DNA of 26,952 nt from GWA1-39-11 sp964640435 (GCA_964640435.1 CAZXFJ010000012.1:1-26952); one strand, 5' to 3'. Numbered from the stretch's first letter, positions 15,946-23,979 are shown. A program made the numbers and translations. Notes: a model not told the origin generated them from the sequence alone.

Positions 15946-16557
15946 TTATTTATTTGAAAAATAAGCTCTACCTGTAATTTGTGCTGTTGTTTGTCCGACC
16001 TCATCTTTACCAGTTGAGATCTTGTCTATTCCGATTATTCTATCAAAGTTAATAAGGCTCGACAGGAAATTGTCAACAGCCTCAGCTGTCCCTCCAACAT
16101 TAACATTAAATGTGAATGAATAAATATCATCATTTTTAACATTTGGGTATATCTCAATGCTTCCAAAAGTTAGATCTTTAATATTAACTCCAGAGCTCTG
16201 CGCAATGTTTTCAAGTTGACGAGTTAGTTGTGGTATTTTTGTAGTTTTTGGAATTGCATCATAAATCCTTGGAAGATCTGACTGAATTGCATTGTATTGG
16301 GAATCAAGCCTTTGAAGATTAGACAGTTTTAATTGAAGTGCATCATAAATAAGCTTATTATCGGCATACTGTCTATTAAGATTTGAAATTGTTGTAAGAG
16401 TAGGTGTTATTGCAAAGATTCCAAAGAAGCATACAGTAAATATGGTAAGTGAGATATAAAAGTATGAAATACTTTTTTGTCTATCTTCTTCAGTCATGGA
16501 GCTAAAGTAGCTTTGTACTTTTGAATTTATTTTTTTTAGAGAATTATCAAGCTTCAT
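15946..16557 (-). CDS. pilO: PilO-like type IV pilus assembly protein
   Basis: PilO is an inner-membrane alignment-complex protein that pairs with PilN in type IV pilus assembly. The 203-aa protein has a cytoplasmic N-terminus, one transmembrane helix (about 31-52), a coiled coil (about 54-90, LNRQYADNKLIYDALQLKLS) and a ferredoxin-like outer domain with IPQLTRQLENIAQSSGVNIK followed by strands FTFNVNVGG and ITGRAYF at the end. Size and layout fit the family (about 200 aa). It lies 1 nt after pilN; no Shine-Dalgarno is seen before the ATG, so translation probably depends on coupling. Confidence 0.82.
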   Translation of the reverse strand: MKLDNSLKKINSKVQSYFSSMTEEDRQKSISYFYISLTIFTVCFFGIFAITPTLTTISNLNRQYADNKLIYDALQLKLSNLQRLDSQYNAIQSDLPRIYDAIPKTTKIPQLTRQLENIAQSSGVNIKDLTFGSIEIYPNVKNDDIYSFTFNVNVGGTAEAVDNFLSSLINFDRIIGIDKISTGKDEVGQTTAQITGRAYFSNK

Positions 16558-16558
16558 A

Positions 16559-17128
16559 TTAAGTACCAGGTGTTGGCGTTATTTTTGGTCCAACATTTTT
16601 AAGTTCTATGCTGAGTTTAAATTGGATACCCTGGCTTGTGCTTGAAATATCATCAAGACTAATAGATGAAATGTTTGGATTTTCTTTTAATCTGTTAATA
16701 AAATCGCTTAAGGGAAAGATTGAAAAGGCAACTCCATTAACATTAACAGCATTCTCGCTAACTGTTAGATTGGTTGAAGATAGCTCCCCTTTGTTAATGG
16801 CATCAAGGATCTGGTTAATTATTTGTATCTTGTTATTTGTTTGTTGCTGAATTGTTTGAATACTTTCAAGTCTTGTCTGAATACTCCGATAATCCTTCTC
16901 TTTTGCTGCTTGAGCCTGAACAAATAGTTCAGATTTTTTAATTTCATCATGTAGGTCAATGATCTTGCGGTCAATGGTAAATCTGTAGGCAAGAGCACCA
17001 AGAACAACTAGCTCGGTAACAACGATAATGATCCTGCCAACATTTGTTGCCCACTTGAGAAGGTCACCACTAAATGAGACTTTGTTTTTCCCAACAAGAT
17101 TAATCTTCACATGAGGTGAATTCGCCAT
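16559..17128 (-). CDS. pilN: PilN-like type IV pilus assembly protein
   Basis: PilN links cytoplasmic PilM to PilO across the membrane. The N-terminus has the conserved short motif for PilM contact (VKINLVGKN, residues 7-15, compared with the usual INLLP), then a transmembrane helix (about 32-51), a coiled coil (about 55-105, rich in Gln, Lys and Glu) and a ferredoxin-like outer domain (VNGVAFSIFPLSDFINRLKE, then SISLDDISS and FKLSIELKNV). Length is 189 aa. The protein ends with KITPTPGT, a short echo of the Pro/Thr tails of the two proteins downstream. No pilM precedes it here; rpsT is upstream. It is the first gene of the operon and has its own leaderless-type promoter. Confidence 0.82.
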   Translation of the reverse strand: MANSPHVKINLVGKNKVSFSGDLLKWATNVGRIIIVVTELVVLGALAYRFTIDRKIIDLHDEIKKSELFVQAQAAKEKDYRSIQTRLESIQTIQQQTNNKIQIINQILDAINKGELSSTNLTVSENAVNVNGVAFSIFPLSDFINRLKENPNISSISLDDISSTSQGIQFKLSIELKNVGPKITPTPGT

Positions 17129-17134
17129 AGATTT

Positions 17135-17163
17135 AGTTTAGATACTTTGGGAGTTTTTGTAAA
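17135..17163 (-). promoter_or_regulatory. Leaderless-type promoter TTTACA-17-TAAACT for pilN
   Basis: On the minus strand, -35 TTTACA lies at 17158-17163 and -10 TAAACT at 17135-17140, with a 17-bp spacer and exactly 6 nt to the ATG at 17128. It shows that the pilus operon is transcribed separately from rpsT. Confidence 0.65.
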
Positions 17164-17174
17164 GGGAAGAGGCT

Positions 17175-17495
17175 CTATTTTTTAGCTGTCTTTTTGACAG
17201 CCCTTGTGGCCTTTTTTACTGCAGGTTTAGCAGTACTTTTTGGAGCCTTTGCTTTTGTTTCAGGTTTGCTTAATTTTGAAAGACTTGATTTAATTCTTGC
17301 AGCACGATTTTGAGGTAAAATTTTCTTTTTTACACCTTTATCAACTAGTGAAACAGCAGATGAAACAGAAGCTGCGGTTTTAGTTTTATTTGCAGAACGA
17401 ATTGCTTGATCGATTTTTACGCGTAGGCTATTATTGGCGCTCTCGCGCTTTTTGTCCTTACGCATCTTTTTTATTGCTGATTTTATTACTGGCAT
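17175..17495 (-). CDS. rpsT: Small ribosomal subunit protein S20 with basic C-terminal tail
   Basis: S20 binds 16S rRNA early in 30S assembly. The N-terminus MPVIKSAIKKMRKDKKRESA matches the family pattern (MPNIKSAIKRVR...), and the end of the core DKGVKKKILPQNRAARIKSS matches DKAAKKGVIHKNKAARKKSR. The core ends near residue 76. A further 30 residues are almost wholly Lys, Ala, Pro and Thr (KPAVKKATRAVKKTAKK), resembling histone H1/AlgP-like tails and making the protein 106 aa rather than about 87. It has its own promoter and is divergent from murJ. Confidence 0.92.
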   Translation of the reverse strand: MPVIKSAIKKMRKDKKRESANNSLRVKIDQAIRSANKTKTAASVSSAVSLVDKGVKKKILPQNRAARIKSSLSKLSKPETKAKAPKSTAKPAVKKATRAVKKTAKK

Positions 17496-17501
17496 GGAGC
17501 A

Positions 17502-17530
17502 ATTTTAGCATGATATACTTAGAAATACAA
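17502..17530 (-). promoter_or_regulatory. Leaderless-type promoter TTGTAT-17-TAAAAT for rpsT
   Basis: On the minus strand, -35 TTGTAT lies at 17525-17530 and -10 TAAAAT at 17502-17507, with a 17-bp spacer and exactly 6 nt to the ATG at 17495. The divergent murJ -10 lies inside this promoter's spacer. Confidence 0.7.
17511..17519 (+). promoter_or_regulatory. Possible extended -10 (TGaTATACT) for murJ
   Basis: TG-A-TATACT is an extended -10 with no good -35 at 17 bp. It predicts a transcript start near 17526 and a leader of about 53 nt containing the hairpin at 17545-17571. It overlaps the rpsT promoter on the other strand. Confidence 0.4.
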
Positions 17531-17544
17531 GCCTAGCAGGCATG

Positions 17545-17575
17545 AATTTCCAATTTAAAAAATTGGAAATTTTTT
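17545..17575 (+). promoter_or_regulatory. Perfect hairpin plus T-run just before the murJ start
   Basis: The left arm AATTTCCAATTT (17545-17556) is exactly complementary to the right arm AAATTGGAAATT (17560-17571), with a 3-nt AAA loop, and the T-run continues to 17575. The ATG begins at 17579. The shape resembles an intrinsic terminator, but nothing upstream on this strand needs terminating. A weak GGAA ribosome-binding-like sequence (17565-17568) is buried in the right arm. An attenuator or a translation-controlling leader is possible. Confidence 0.55.
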
Positions 17576-17578
17576 CAT

Positions 17579-19231
17579 ATGGTTAACGATTTATTTAAAA
17601 AAGGTATAAGTGCCTTTACCGCCCGACAGACAAATATCTTTACAGCTGCCTCATTTATTATCGCTACAACAGTTCTTTCGCAATTTTTAGGTGTCTTAAA
17701 ATATAGACTTCTAGTTGCGCTTTTCGGTGCATCAAGCGACCTTGGAGTATTTCTTGCTGCTTTTAGAATTCCAGATTTTGTATTTCAGGTAGTTATTGCA
17801 GGAGCGCTATCTGCTTCATTTATTCCTATATTTACTGAGTTCATTGCGAAAGATAAGAAAAAACAGGGTTTTGAATTTACATCATCACTTTTAACTCTTG
17901 GAATAGTTTTCTTCATTGTTGTTTCAGCAATAATCATTATTTTTTCATACCAGTTATGTGCGTTAGTTGCTCCAGGTTTTTCTCATGACGAGCTGGTTCT
18001 GATGTCTAGACTCATGATAATAATTCAGTTGTCTCAATTGTTCTTTATTTTAGGAACACTTTTTACAGCGGTACTTCAGTCATTTCAGCATTTTGTAATT
18101 CCAGGAGTTGCTACTGCTTTTTATAATTTTGGAATCATATTGGGTCTTATTCTTTTTTCTTACTATTTCCATTTCGGAATATTCGGTGGAACTTTTGGTG
18201 TAATGATAGGATCTCTTCTGTTCTGTATTGTTCAAATCCCGCTTCTTATAGCAACAGGATTTAGATATACTCCTTCGTTAAATCTTAAAAATGGAGTAGA
18301 TAAATTATTGCGCCTTATGGTTCCAAGATCAGCAACGCTTGTTATCTCTCAAGTTGCAGCAACTGCGAATGTATTTTTTGCATCATTTATATCTGCACGC
18401 TCACTCGTTGTTTTGGATCTAGCACAAACATTGGCAATGGCACCAGTTTTACTTATTGGTCAATCAATTGCTCAGGCGTCATTTCCATCACTTTCACTTA
18501 AAAGTGAGAAGAAAGAAGAGTTTTTAGCAATCTTTACAAGTTCCTTTAATCAAATTGTTTACTTAACGCTTCCTTTGTCCGCAATATTAATTGTTTTGAG
18601 AATTCCTTTAGTACGACTTTTCTTTGGAGCATCACGTTTTGATTGGTCAGCAACTGTTGCAACAGGTTTAACTCTGTCATATTTTGCAATTTCTATTACA
18701 GCAAACGCATTAATTTCTCTTTTGTCTCGAGCCTTCTATGCGCATAAAGATTCAAGAACTCCGCTTATCATTACAATAGTTTGTGTAATAGTAAACGTTT
18801 TAATTGCATTTGTTTTTGTTTTGATTTATCACCTTCCAATTTATTCACTGGCTTTTGCATATTCAATCTCATCAATACTTGGAGTTATTGTTCTCACATT
18901 TATGTTGAATTTAAGAATCACTCTACCAAAAACAGAAATATTTGTTTCATTTACAAAAACATTCATTGCAACGCTTATCATGGGAGTAGCTTTATATGTT
19001 CCAATAAAACTTTTGGATCAACTTGTTTTTGATACAACAAGAACTTTTAACCTACTTATTCTTACAGGAATTGCATCAACTCTTGGAATTATTGTTTATG
19101 TATTTTTAACTTGGCTTTTCGATATTCGAGAAGCCGCATATATTATAGAAGTGTTTAGGAAACTTGGGAGTCCAAATAAGATACTCAAACAGCTTAACGA
19201 AGTTATTGACCGTCCAAACCAGAACCTCTAA
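17579..19231 (+). CDS. murJ: MurJ/MviN-type lipid II flippase
   Basis: Flips lipid II across the membrane for peptidoglycan synthesis. The 550-aa protein has about 14 hydrophobic helices and the family's N-terminal pattern: ATTVLSQFLGVLKYRLLVAL, then FGASSDLGVFLAAFRIPDF and GALSASFIPIFTEFI (here ASSD in place of the common GAS/T...D). Also typical are FQHFVIPGVATAFYN and the segment MVPRSATLVISQVA. The start at 17579 is the first ATG after the leader hairpin. It is transcribed alone, divergent from rpsT; the next gene, purM, has its own promoter. FemX and LCP genes in the same window fit a peptidoglycan-walled cell. Confidence 0.92.
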   Translation: MVNDLFKKGISAFTARQTNIFTAASFIIATTVLSQFLGVLKYRLLVALFGASSDLGVFLAAFRIPDFVFQVVIAGALSASFIPIFTEFIAKDKKKQGFEFTSSLLTLGIVFFIVVSAIIIIFSYQLCALVAPGFSHDELVLMSRLMIIIQLSQLFFILGTLFTAVLQSFQHFVIPGVATAFYNFGIILGLILFSYYFHFGIFGGTFGVMIGSLLFCIVQIPLLIATGFRYTPSLNLKNGVDKLLRLMVPRSATLVISQVAATANVFFASFISARSLVVLDLAQTLAMAPVLLIGQSIAQASFPSLSLKSEKKEEFLAIFTSSFNQIVYLTLPLSAILIVLRIPLVRLFFGASRFDWSATVATGLTLSYFAISITANALISLLSRAFYAHKDSRTPLIITIVCVIVNVLIAFVFVLIYHLPIYSLAFAYSISSILGVIVLTFMLNLRITLPKTEIFVSFTKTFIATLIMGVALYVPIKLLDQLVFDTTRTFNLLILTGIASTLGIIVYVFLTWLFDIREAAYIIEVFRKLGSPNKILKQLNEVIDRPNQNL

Positions 19232-19247
19232 CTTTTAATTTGTCCTG

Positions 19248-19276
19248 TTGACACAAGATTTTCTAATTATTATTAT
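19248..19276 (+). promoter_or_regulatory. Strong promoter TTGACA-17-TATTAT for the purine operon
   Basis: Consensus -35 TTGACA lies at 19248-19253 and -10 TATTAT at 19271-19276, with a 17-bp spacer; TATGAT at 19274-19279 is an alternative -10. The ATG lies 11 nt after TATTAT, so the leader would be about 5 nt. This leaves no room for a purine riboswitch or leader attenuator. Confidence 0.75.
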
Positions 19277-19287
19277 GATTTAAGTTT

Positions 19288-20403
19288 ATGACTAAGGGCG
19301 AGCGCCAGCCAATTACTTATCAATCTTCAGGTGTGGATTATGATGCTATGGATCCTGTCAAAAGAATGGCTCAGGTCAATGCCCGAGAAACCTCTGGTAA
19401 TTTTTCAAGATTTGGCATCAAGGAAGTAGTTGAAAGTCGAGGAGAATCAGCTTTTGTTTGGGAAGAGGGAGATAGATATGGAGCGTTTGTTATAGAAGGA
19501 TTAGGAACAAAAAATATTGTTGCTGATGAGACTAGAAAATTCACTGGTAAAACTCATTACGATACTATTGCCCAAGATACAGTCGCAATGATTGTAAATG
19601 ATTTGGTTACAGTGGGAGCGGATCCTCAGGTGGTTGATGCATATTGGGCAGTTGGTGATTCAAATTGGCTTAAAGATGAAGAGCGAATGTATGATTTGGT
19701 TGATGGATGGGCAAAGGCGTGTAACATGGCGGGAGCAGTTTGGGGTGGAGGAGAAACACCAACATTAAAGGATATTATTAATCCCGCTACTATAGATCTC
19801 TCAGGTTCTGCGGTTGGCGTAATAATGCCAAAAGATAGGCTTGCTTTGGGAAATAAATTAAAACCAGGAGATGCAATTTTTGGAATAGAAAGCTCTGGGC
19901 CCCACGCAAATGGAATAACTTTAACTCGAGAAATTGCAAAAATAGTTCCAGACGGTTACGCGTCGCTTTTATCAGATGGTAAAACATTTGGAGAGTCATT
20001 ACTCGCGCCAACTCATATATATGCAAATCTTATTCGTGATTTATTTGAAGCGGGTATAGATATCCACTACATGGTAAATGTAACAGGTCACGGTTGGAGA
20101 AAGCTTATGAGGGCAAATAGGGAATTATCATATGTTGTAGAAAAAGTTCCACAACCCCAGCCAGTTTTTGATTTCATCCAGGAAAATTCTGGTAATGATG
20201 ATACTGAGATGTATGGTAATTACAACATGGGTGTAGGTTTTGCAATATATATTCCTGAGAAAGATGTAGCGCGTGCTGTAGAAGTTTCAAAAAATAATAA
20301 TCTTGATGCAGAAAAAATTGGATATGTAAGTGATGGGCCAAAGCAGGTAGTTATTGAGCCAAAAAATATAATATTTAAAGGAGAAAGTTTAGGAGTAAGA
20401 TGA
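19288..20403 (+). CDS. purM: Phosphoribosylformylglycinamidine cyclo-ligase (AIR synthase), divergent type
   Basis: Converts FGAM and ATP to AIR, the fifth step of purine synthesis. The 371-aa protein starts with a PurM-like QSSGVDYDAMDPVKR. Key motifs follow: EGLGTK (70-75) where E. coli-type enzymes have DGVGTK, AQDTVAMIVNDLVTVGADP (95-113), AVWGGGETPTL (Gly-rich, about 153-163), ESSGPHANGITLTR, and VTGHGWRKLMR near the end. The protein is about 25 residues longer than E. coli PurM, with an extended WAVGDSNWLKDEERMYDLVD segment. It is the first gene of purMNLQ, is predicted to have a nearly leaderless mRNA, and ends in TGA overlapping the purN ATG. Confidence 0.9.
   Translation: MTKGERQPITYQSSGVDYDAMDPVKRMAQVNARETSGNFSRFGIKEVVESRGESAFVWEEGDRYGAFVIEGLGTKNIVADETRKFTGKTHYDTIAQDTVAMIVNDLVTVGADPQVVDAYWAVGDSNWLKDEERMYDLVDGWAKACNMAGAVWGGGETPTLKDIINPATIDLSGSAVGVIMPKDRLALGNKLKPGDAIFGIESSGPHANGITLTREIAKIVPDGYASLLSDGKTFGESLLAPTHIYANLIRDLFEAGIDIHYMVNVTGHGWRKLMRANRELSYVVEKVPQPQPVFDFIQENSGNDDTEMYGNYNMGVGFAIYIPEKDVARAVEVSKNNNLDAEKIGYVSDGPKQVVIEPKNIIFKGESLGVR
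20391..20395 (+). promoter_or_regulatory. Shine-Dalgarno-like AGGAG before purN
   Basis: AGGAG lies 4 nt before the purN ATG, inside the end of purM. It stands out because nearly all other starts in this window lack such a sequence. Confidence 0.5.
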
Positions 20404-21143
20404 GTAAGCCAGAAAGAAGATTGGGAATATTAATTTCAGGTGGAGGAACAACAATGAATGAGATTGTTGAAGCATCTCATTCGGGAGAACTTCCTTTGGA
20501 TATAGCATGTGTTATAGCAAGTAAGCCAGGAATAGGTGGTATTGAAAAAGCTCAAAAACTTGGTGTTCCTATTGAAGTTGTCGATAGTTCTCAATATAGA
20601 ATTGCAGGTAAAACTAATGAGCTTGAATTTGGTAGAGATTTACTAGCTGCTCTTAGATCCCACGGAGCAGATATGGTATCTCAAAACGGATGGCTCCCTA
20701 TGACCCCTAGAAATGTAATCGAAGCATATGAAAATTCAATATTTAATCAGCATCCAGGTCCAGTTCCAGAATTTGGTGGTAAAGGAATGTATGGAAAAAG
20801 AGTTCATGCTGCTGTCTTGATGTTTCGTCGGGCTACGAAAGCCGTACCAGAAGACATGTGGACAGAAGTAATTGGCCAAAGAGTAAGTCTTGAAGGCGCT
20901 ACAGAATATGACAGTGGTAAAGTTTTAAAATCGGCAAGAGTTGGTATTTTAAAAGGAGATGAAGTTGATGATCTTCAGCAAAGAGCACTTCCTGTTGAGC
21001 ATAGAGTTCAGATAGAAATGTTAAAAGATGCTGCTGAAGGAAAACTTGTTGAAGTTACAAGAGAAAGAATTGTGAAGGAAGGGCAGGAGGCAATCTTAAA
21101 ACAAGCTAAAATATTTGCAGCATATCTACACCCTAAAGGCTAA
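20400..21143 (+). CDS. purN: Phosphoribosylglycinamide formyltransferase (GART), divergent type
   Basis: Transfers a formyl group from 10-formyl-THF to GAR. The fold's glycine-rich start GILISGGGTTMNEIVEASHS is present, and the catalytic triad is visible: Asn116 and His118 in FNQHPGPVPEFGGKGMYG, and Asp171 in TEYDSGKVL. These correspond to Asn106, His108 and Asp144 of the E. coli enzyme; the His-Asp gap is 53 rather than 36 residues, so about 17 residues are inserted (RRATKAVPEDMWTEVIGQRV region). Length is 247 aa against about 212. The start overlaps the purM stop (ATGA), and the stop overlaps the purL start (TAATG). Confidence 0.88.
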   Translation: MSKPERRLGILISGGGTTMNEIVEASHSGELPLDIACVIASKPGIGGIEKAQKLGVPIEVVDSSQYRIAGKTNELEFGRDLLAALRSHGADMVSQNGWLPMTPRNVIEAYENSIFNQHPGPVPEFGGKGMYGKRVHAAVLMFRRATKAVPEDMWTEVIGQRVSLEGATEYDSGKVLKSARVGILKGDEVDDLQQRALPVEHRVQIEMLKDAAEGKLVEVTRERIVKEGQEAILKQAKIFAAYLHPKG

Positions 21144-23974
21144 TGGCAGAAATACACGAAGTACATGTAAGAAGAAAACAGGAAATGGGGGATCCCCGTG
21201 GTAATGATGTTTCTGCTGAAATAAAAAGAGTTTATGACATCGACGCAAAAGTATTAACTACGACTTTATATAGAGTTGAAGGACCTACATTGCAAGAGGC
21301 AGGCGTATTAGCAAGCAGAGCATTCGTAGATCCAATAGTTGAGGAAGGATTAATAAATCCGACTGACAACACAAAAACACTTGAATCATTTGGGCCATCG
21401 ATTGAAGTTTCATATAAGCCAGGTGTTACAGATCCGATCGCAGAAACAATAAAAGAAGTTGGAAAAGATCTTGGAATAAGAATAGATGCGGCTCGTGTTT
21501 CGACGGTTTATGAATTTGATGGAGTTGATTGGGATAAAGCGGAAGAAATAGCAAATAAATTATTAGTTAACCAAACGGTTCAAGAAGTAGTGAAGGTAGT
21601 ACCAGAAACTTTAGTAATAAAAGGAGAGAGAGGGCCAATAACTACAGTTCCTATAAGAGAACAAGGTAGTGAGGGTCTTATGGATTTATCTCGTGACAAA
21701 CTTTTTCTTAACTTGGAAGAGATGCAGGTTGTTCAAAAATATTTTCAAGAAATTGGAAGAGACCCTACAGACGCCGAGCTTGAAATAATTGCAGCTCGTT
21801 GGAGCGAACATTGCGTTCACAAAACATTTAGTGCAAAGGTTATGGTAGACGGAGTTGAGAAGAAGCCACTTTTTACAAGAATAAAAGAAACTTCAAGAAA
21901 GTATTTTGGCAAAGATGTTGCTACTGCTTTTGAAGATAATTCTGGAGGAATGTATTTTTACGATAAACAGGTAATTTTAGTAAAAGGAGAAACGCATAAC
22001 AGTCCTTCGGCTCTTGAGCCAAGGGGAGGCGCTGCAACTGGAGTTGGGGGAGTCATAAGAGACATTATCGGAACAGGTAAAGGAGCAAAAACTATTCTTT
22101 TGGGAGATGTTTTTGCAGTTGCTCCACCTGATACAAAAGCAGAAGATTTACCGCCAAATATAATTCCACCTGGATTAATGCTAAGAGGAGTCGTTTCAGG
22201 AGTTAGGGATTATGGAAATCCAATGGGAATACCAACTCCAAATGGTGGAGTTCATTTTCATAAAGATTTTGGTCCTAAACCGACAGTAATTGTAAAGGCG
22301 TGGGGGATAACCGGTGAAGAATATGCTGAAAAAGGTAAACCAGAGCTTGGTGATCGAATTGTTGTTGTTGGGGGGAGAACCGGAAGGGATGGAATACATG
22401 GCGCAACATTTTCTTCTGCAGAAATGACTGAGAGAACAGCAACCGTGAATTCAACAGCGGTTCAAATAGGAGATCCAATTGTCGAAAAGAAATTTGCAGA
22501 TTTAATTCTTGAAGCCCGTGATAGAGGTTTCATTAAAGCAATAACAGATTGTGGGGCTGCGGGATTTTCATCAGCAATTGGAGAAATAGGAGAAGATATT
22601 GGTGTTAATGTCGATATTTCAAAGGCACCACTAAAATATGAAGGTCTTTCTCCTTGGGAAATTTGGATGTCTGAATCCCAGGAAAGAATGGTTTTAGCAG
22701 TAAGTCCAGATAATATGGATGAGTTTAATAATTTATGTGAGCGTTACAGTGTTGAATCATCAGATCTTGGATATTTTGATGGAAGCAATAGGATGCAGGT
22801 TTTTTACGAAGAGGAAGTGGTTGCAGATTTAGATTACGATTTTCTAAAAAATGGTTTACCTCAAAGAGTTATGGAGGCAAAGTTTTCGCGAGAAGTTTTT
22901 GAAGAGCCTGACATAGAAGAGCCAGAGAATTACGTAGAGGCTTTTAAAAATATTCTTTCCCATGGAAATGTTTGTTCTAAGGAGCCGATTGTTGAGCAGT
23001 ATGATACAACAGTTCAAGGCGGTAGGGTTATTGGTCCACTTGGGGGTAAGAACCATGATGCTCCAAATGATGCAACAATTATAAGACCAATTTTAGATAA
23101 GCCATATGGAATGATTGTGTCCGATGGTATGAATCCAATTCTTACAAGAATTGATCCAAGAAGAGGCGCTATTTGGGCAGCAACAGAAGCGGTTTCAAAC
23201 TTAGTCGCTGTAGGTGGAGATTACAAAGAAATGGTTCTTTGTGGAAATTATATTTCTCCGGTTCCAGATGCACATTTTATGGGGTCATTAGATATTCAGG
23301 TTGATGCAGTCAATGAATTCTTGGATACTATAGAGCGACCAGTTGTCTCTGGGAAAGATAGTCTCTCATCTACATATACATATAGAGATGGAAGAAAAAT
23401 TCATATTCCACCAGTAGTTGATATCTCTACAATGGGAAGAATTGAAGATGTAGATAAGACGGTTACAACAGATCTGAAAAATGTTGGATCAACTTTAGTG
23501 CTTGTTGGAAAAATGCATAAAGGAATGGGAGGATCTTCATATTATGATACTTTAGGTTATGTAGGGAATGAAGTTCCAGAGGTAGATCTTGATTTACTTC
23601 CAAAAGTTTTTGACTCAGTACATAATGCAATTAAAAATAAGCATGTAGCAGCATGTCACGATGTATCAGAAGGTGGAGTTGCTGCTGCGCTTGCAGAAAT
23701 GTCTTTTGGAGGAGACGTAGGAATTGAAGTTGAGGTTAATGAGGATAGATCTGATTTTTTCCTCTTTAACGAAACTACAGGAATGTTTATTGTAGAAGTT
23801 GAAAATCAAGAAATGGCAGCAGAACTTTTTGGCGATGTTCCTTACAAAGTTTTAGGTAAAACAACAGAGGATAAAAAAATTGTATTTAGAAATAATGATA
23901 AGCAAGTTTTTGAAGCAGACGTTGATGATTTGAGGGCATCTTGGAAAGAGCCAATGAGAACATTATTCCATTAA
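21143..23974 (+). CDS. purL: FGAM synthase: PurS-like N-terminus fused to PurL synthetase domain, no glutaminase domain
   Basis: Makes FGAM from FGAR using ammonia supplied by PurQ. The first 160 residues look like two PurS-like repeats (EVHVRRKQEMGDPRG... and IEVSYKPGVTDPIAETIKEV), and a linker follows. The synthetase part shows ARWSEHCVHKTF (about 217-228), GETHNSPSALEPRGGAATGV (282-301), YDTTVQGGRVIGPLGG, GKDSLSSTYTY and CHDVSEGGVAAALAEMSFGG. The usual ETHNHP second histidine is Ser287. At 943 aa it is longer than small PurL (about 740) and shorter than large PurL (about 1300, which includes the glutaminase). The complex therefore appears to be this protein plus PurQ, with PurS built in. 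It overlaps the purN stop by 1 nt; purQ follows after 5 nt. Confidence 0.93.
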   Translation: MAEIHEVHVRRKQEMGDPRGNDVSAEIKRVYDIDAKVLTTTLYRVEGPTLQEAGVLASRAFVDPIVEEGLINPTDNTKTLESFGPSIEVSYKPGVTDPIAETIKEVGKDLGIRIDAARVSTVYEFDGVDWDKAEEIANKLLVNQTVQEVVKVVPETLVIKGERGPITTVPIREQGSEGLMDLSRDKLFLNLEEMQVVQKYFQEIGRDPTDAELEIIAARWSEHCVHKTFSAKVMVDGVEKKPLFTRIKETSRKYFGKDVATAFEDNSGGMYFYDKQVILVKGETHNSPSALEPRGGAATGVGGVIRDIIGTGKGAKTILLGDVFAVAPPDTKAEDLPPNIIPPGLMLRGVVSGVRDYGNPMGIPTPNGGVHFHKDFGPKPTVIVKAWGITGEEYAEKGKPELGDRIVVVGGRTGRDGIHGATFSSAEMTERTATVNSTAVQIGDPIVEKKFADLILEARDRGFIKAITDCGAAGFSSAIGEIGEDIGVNVDISKAPLKYEGLSPWEIWMSESQERMVLAVSPDNMDEFNNLCERYSVESSDLGYFDGSNRMQVFYEEEVVADLDYDFLKNGLPQRVMEAKFSREVFEEPDIEEPENYVEAFKNILSHGNVCSKEPIVEQYDTTVQGGRVIGPLGGKNHDAPNDATIIRPILDKPYGMIVSDGMNPILTRIDPRRGAIWAATEAVSNLVAVGGDYKEMVLCGNYISPVPDAHFMGSLDIQVDAVNEFLDTIERPVVSGKDSLSSTYTYRDGRKIHIPPVVDISTMGRIEDVDKTVTTDLKNVGSTLVLVGKMHKGMGGSSYYDTLGYVGNEVPEVDLDLLPKVFDSVHNAIKNKHVAACHDVSEGGVAAALAEMSFGGDVGIEVEVNEDRSDFFLFNETTGMFIVEVENQEMAAELFGDVPYKVLGKTTEDKKIVFRNNDKQVFEADVDDLRASWKEPMRTLFH

Positions 23975-23979
23975 AATAA

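Noticed and set aside
17545..17575. Ordinary terminator for rpsT
   Set aside because: rpsT is transcribed away from this site on the minus strand, and the T-run is on the plus-strand side, so it cannot end rpsT transcription.
19232..19287. Purine riboswitch upstream of purM
   Set aside because: Only 56 bp separate murJ and purM, and the promoter sits so close to the ATG that no aptamer could be transcribed.
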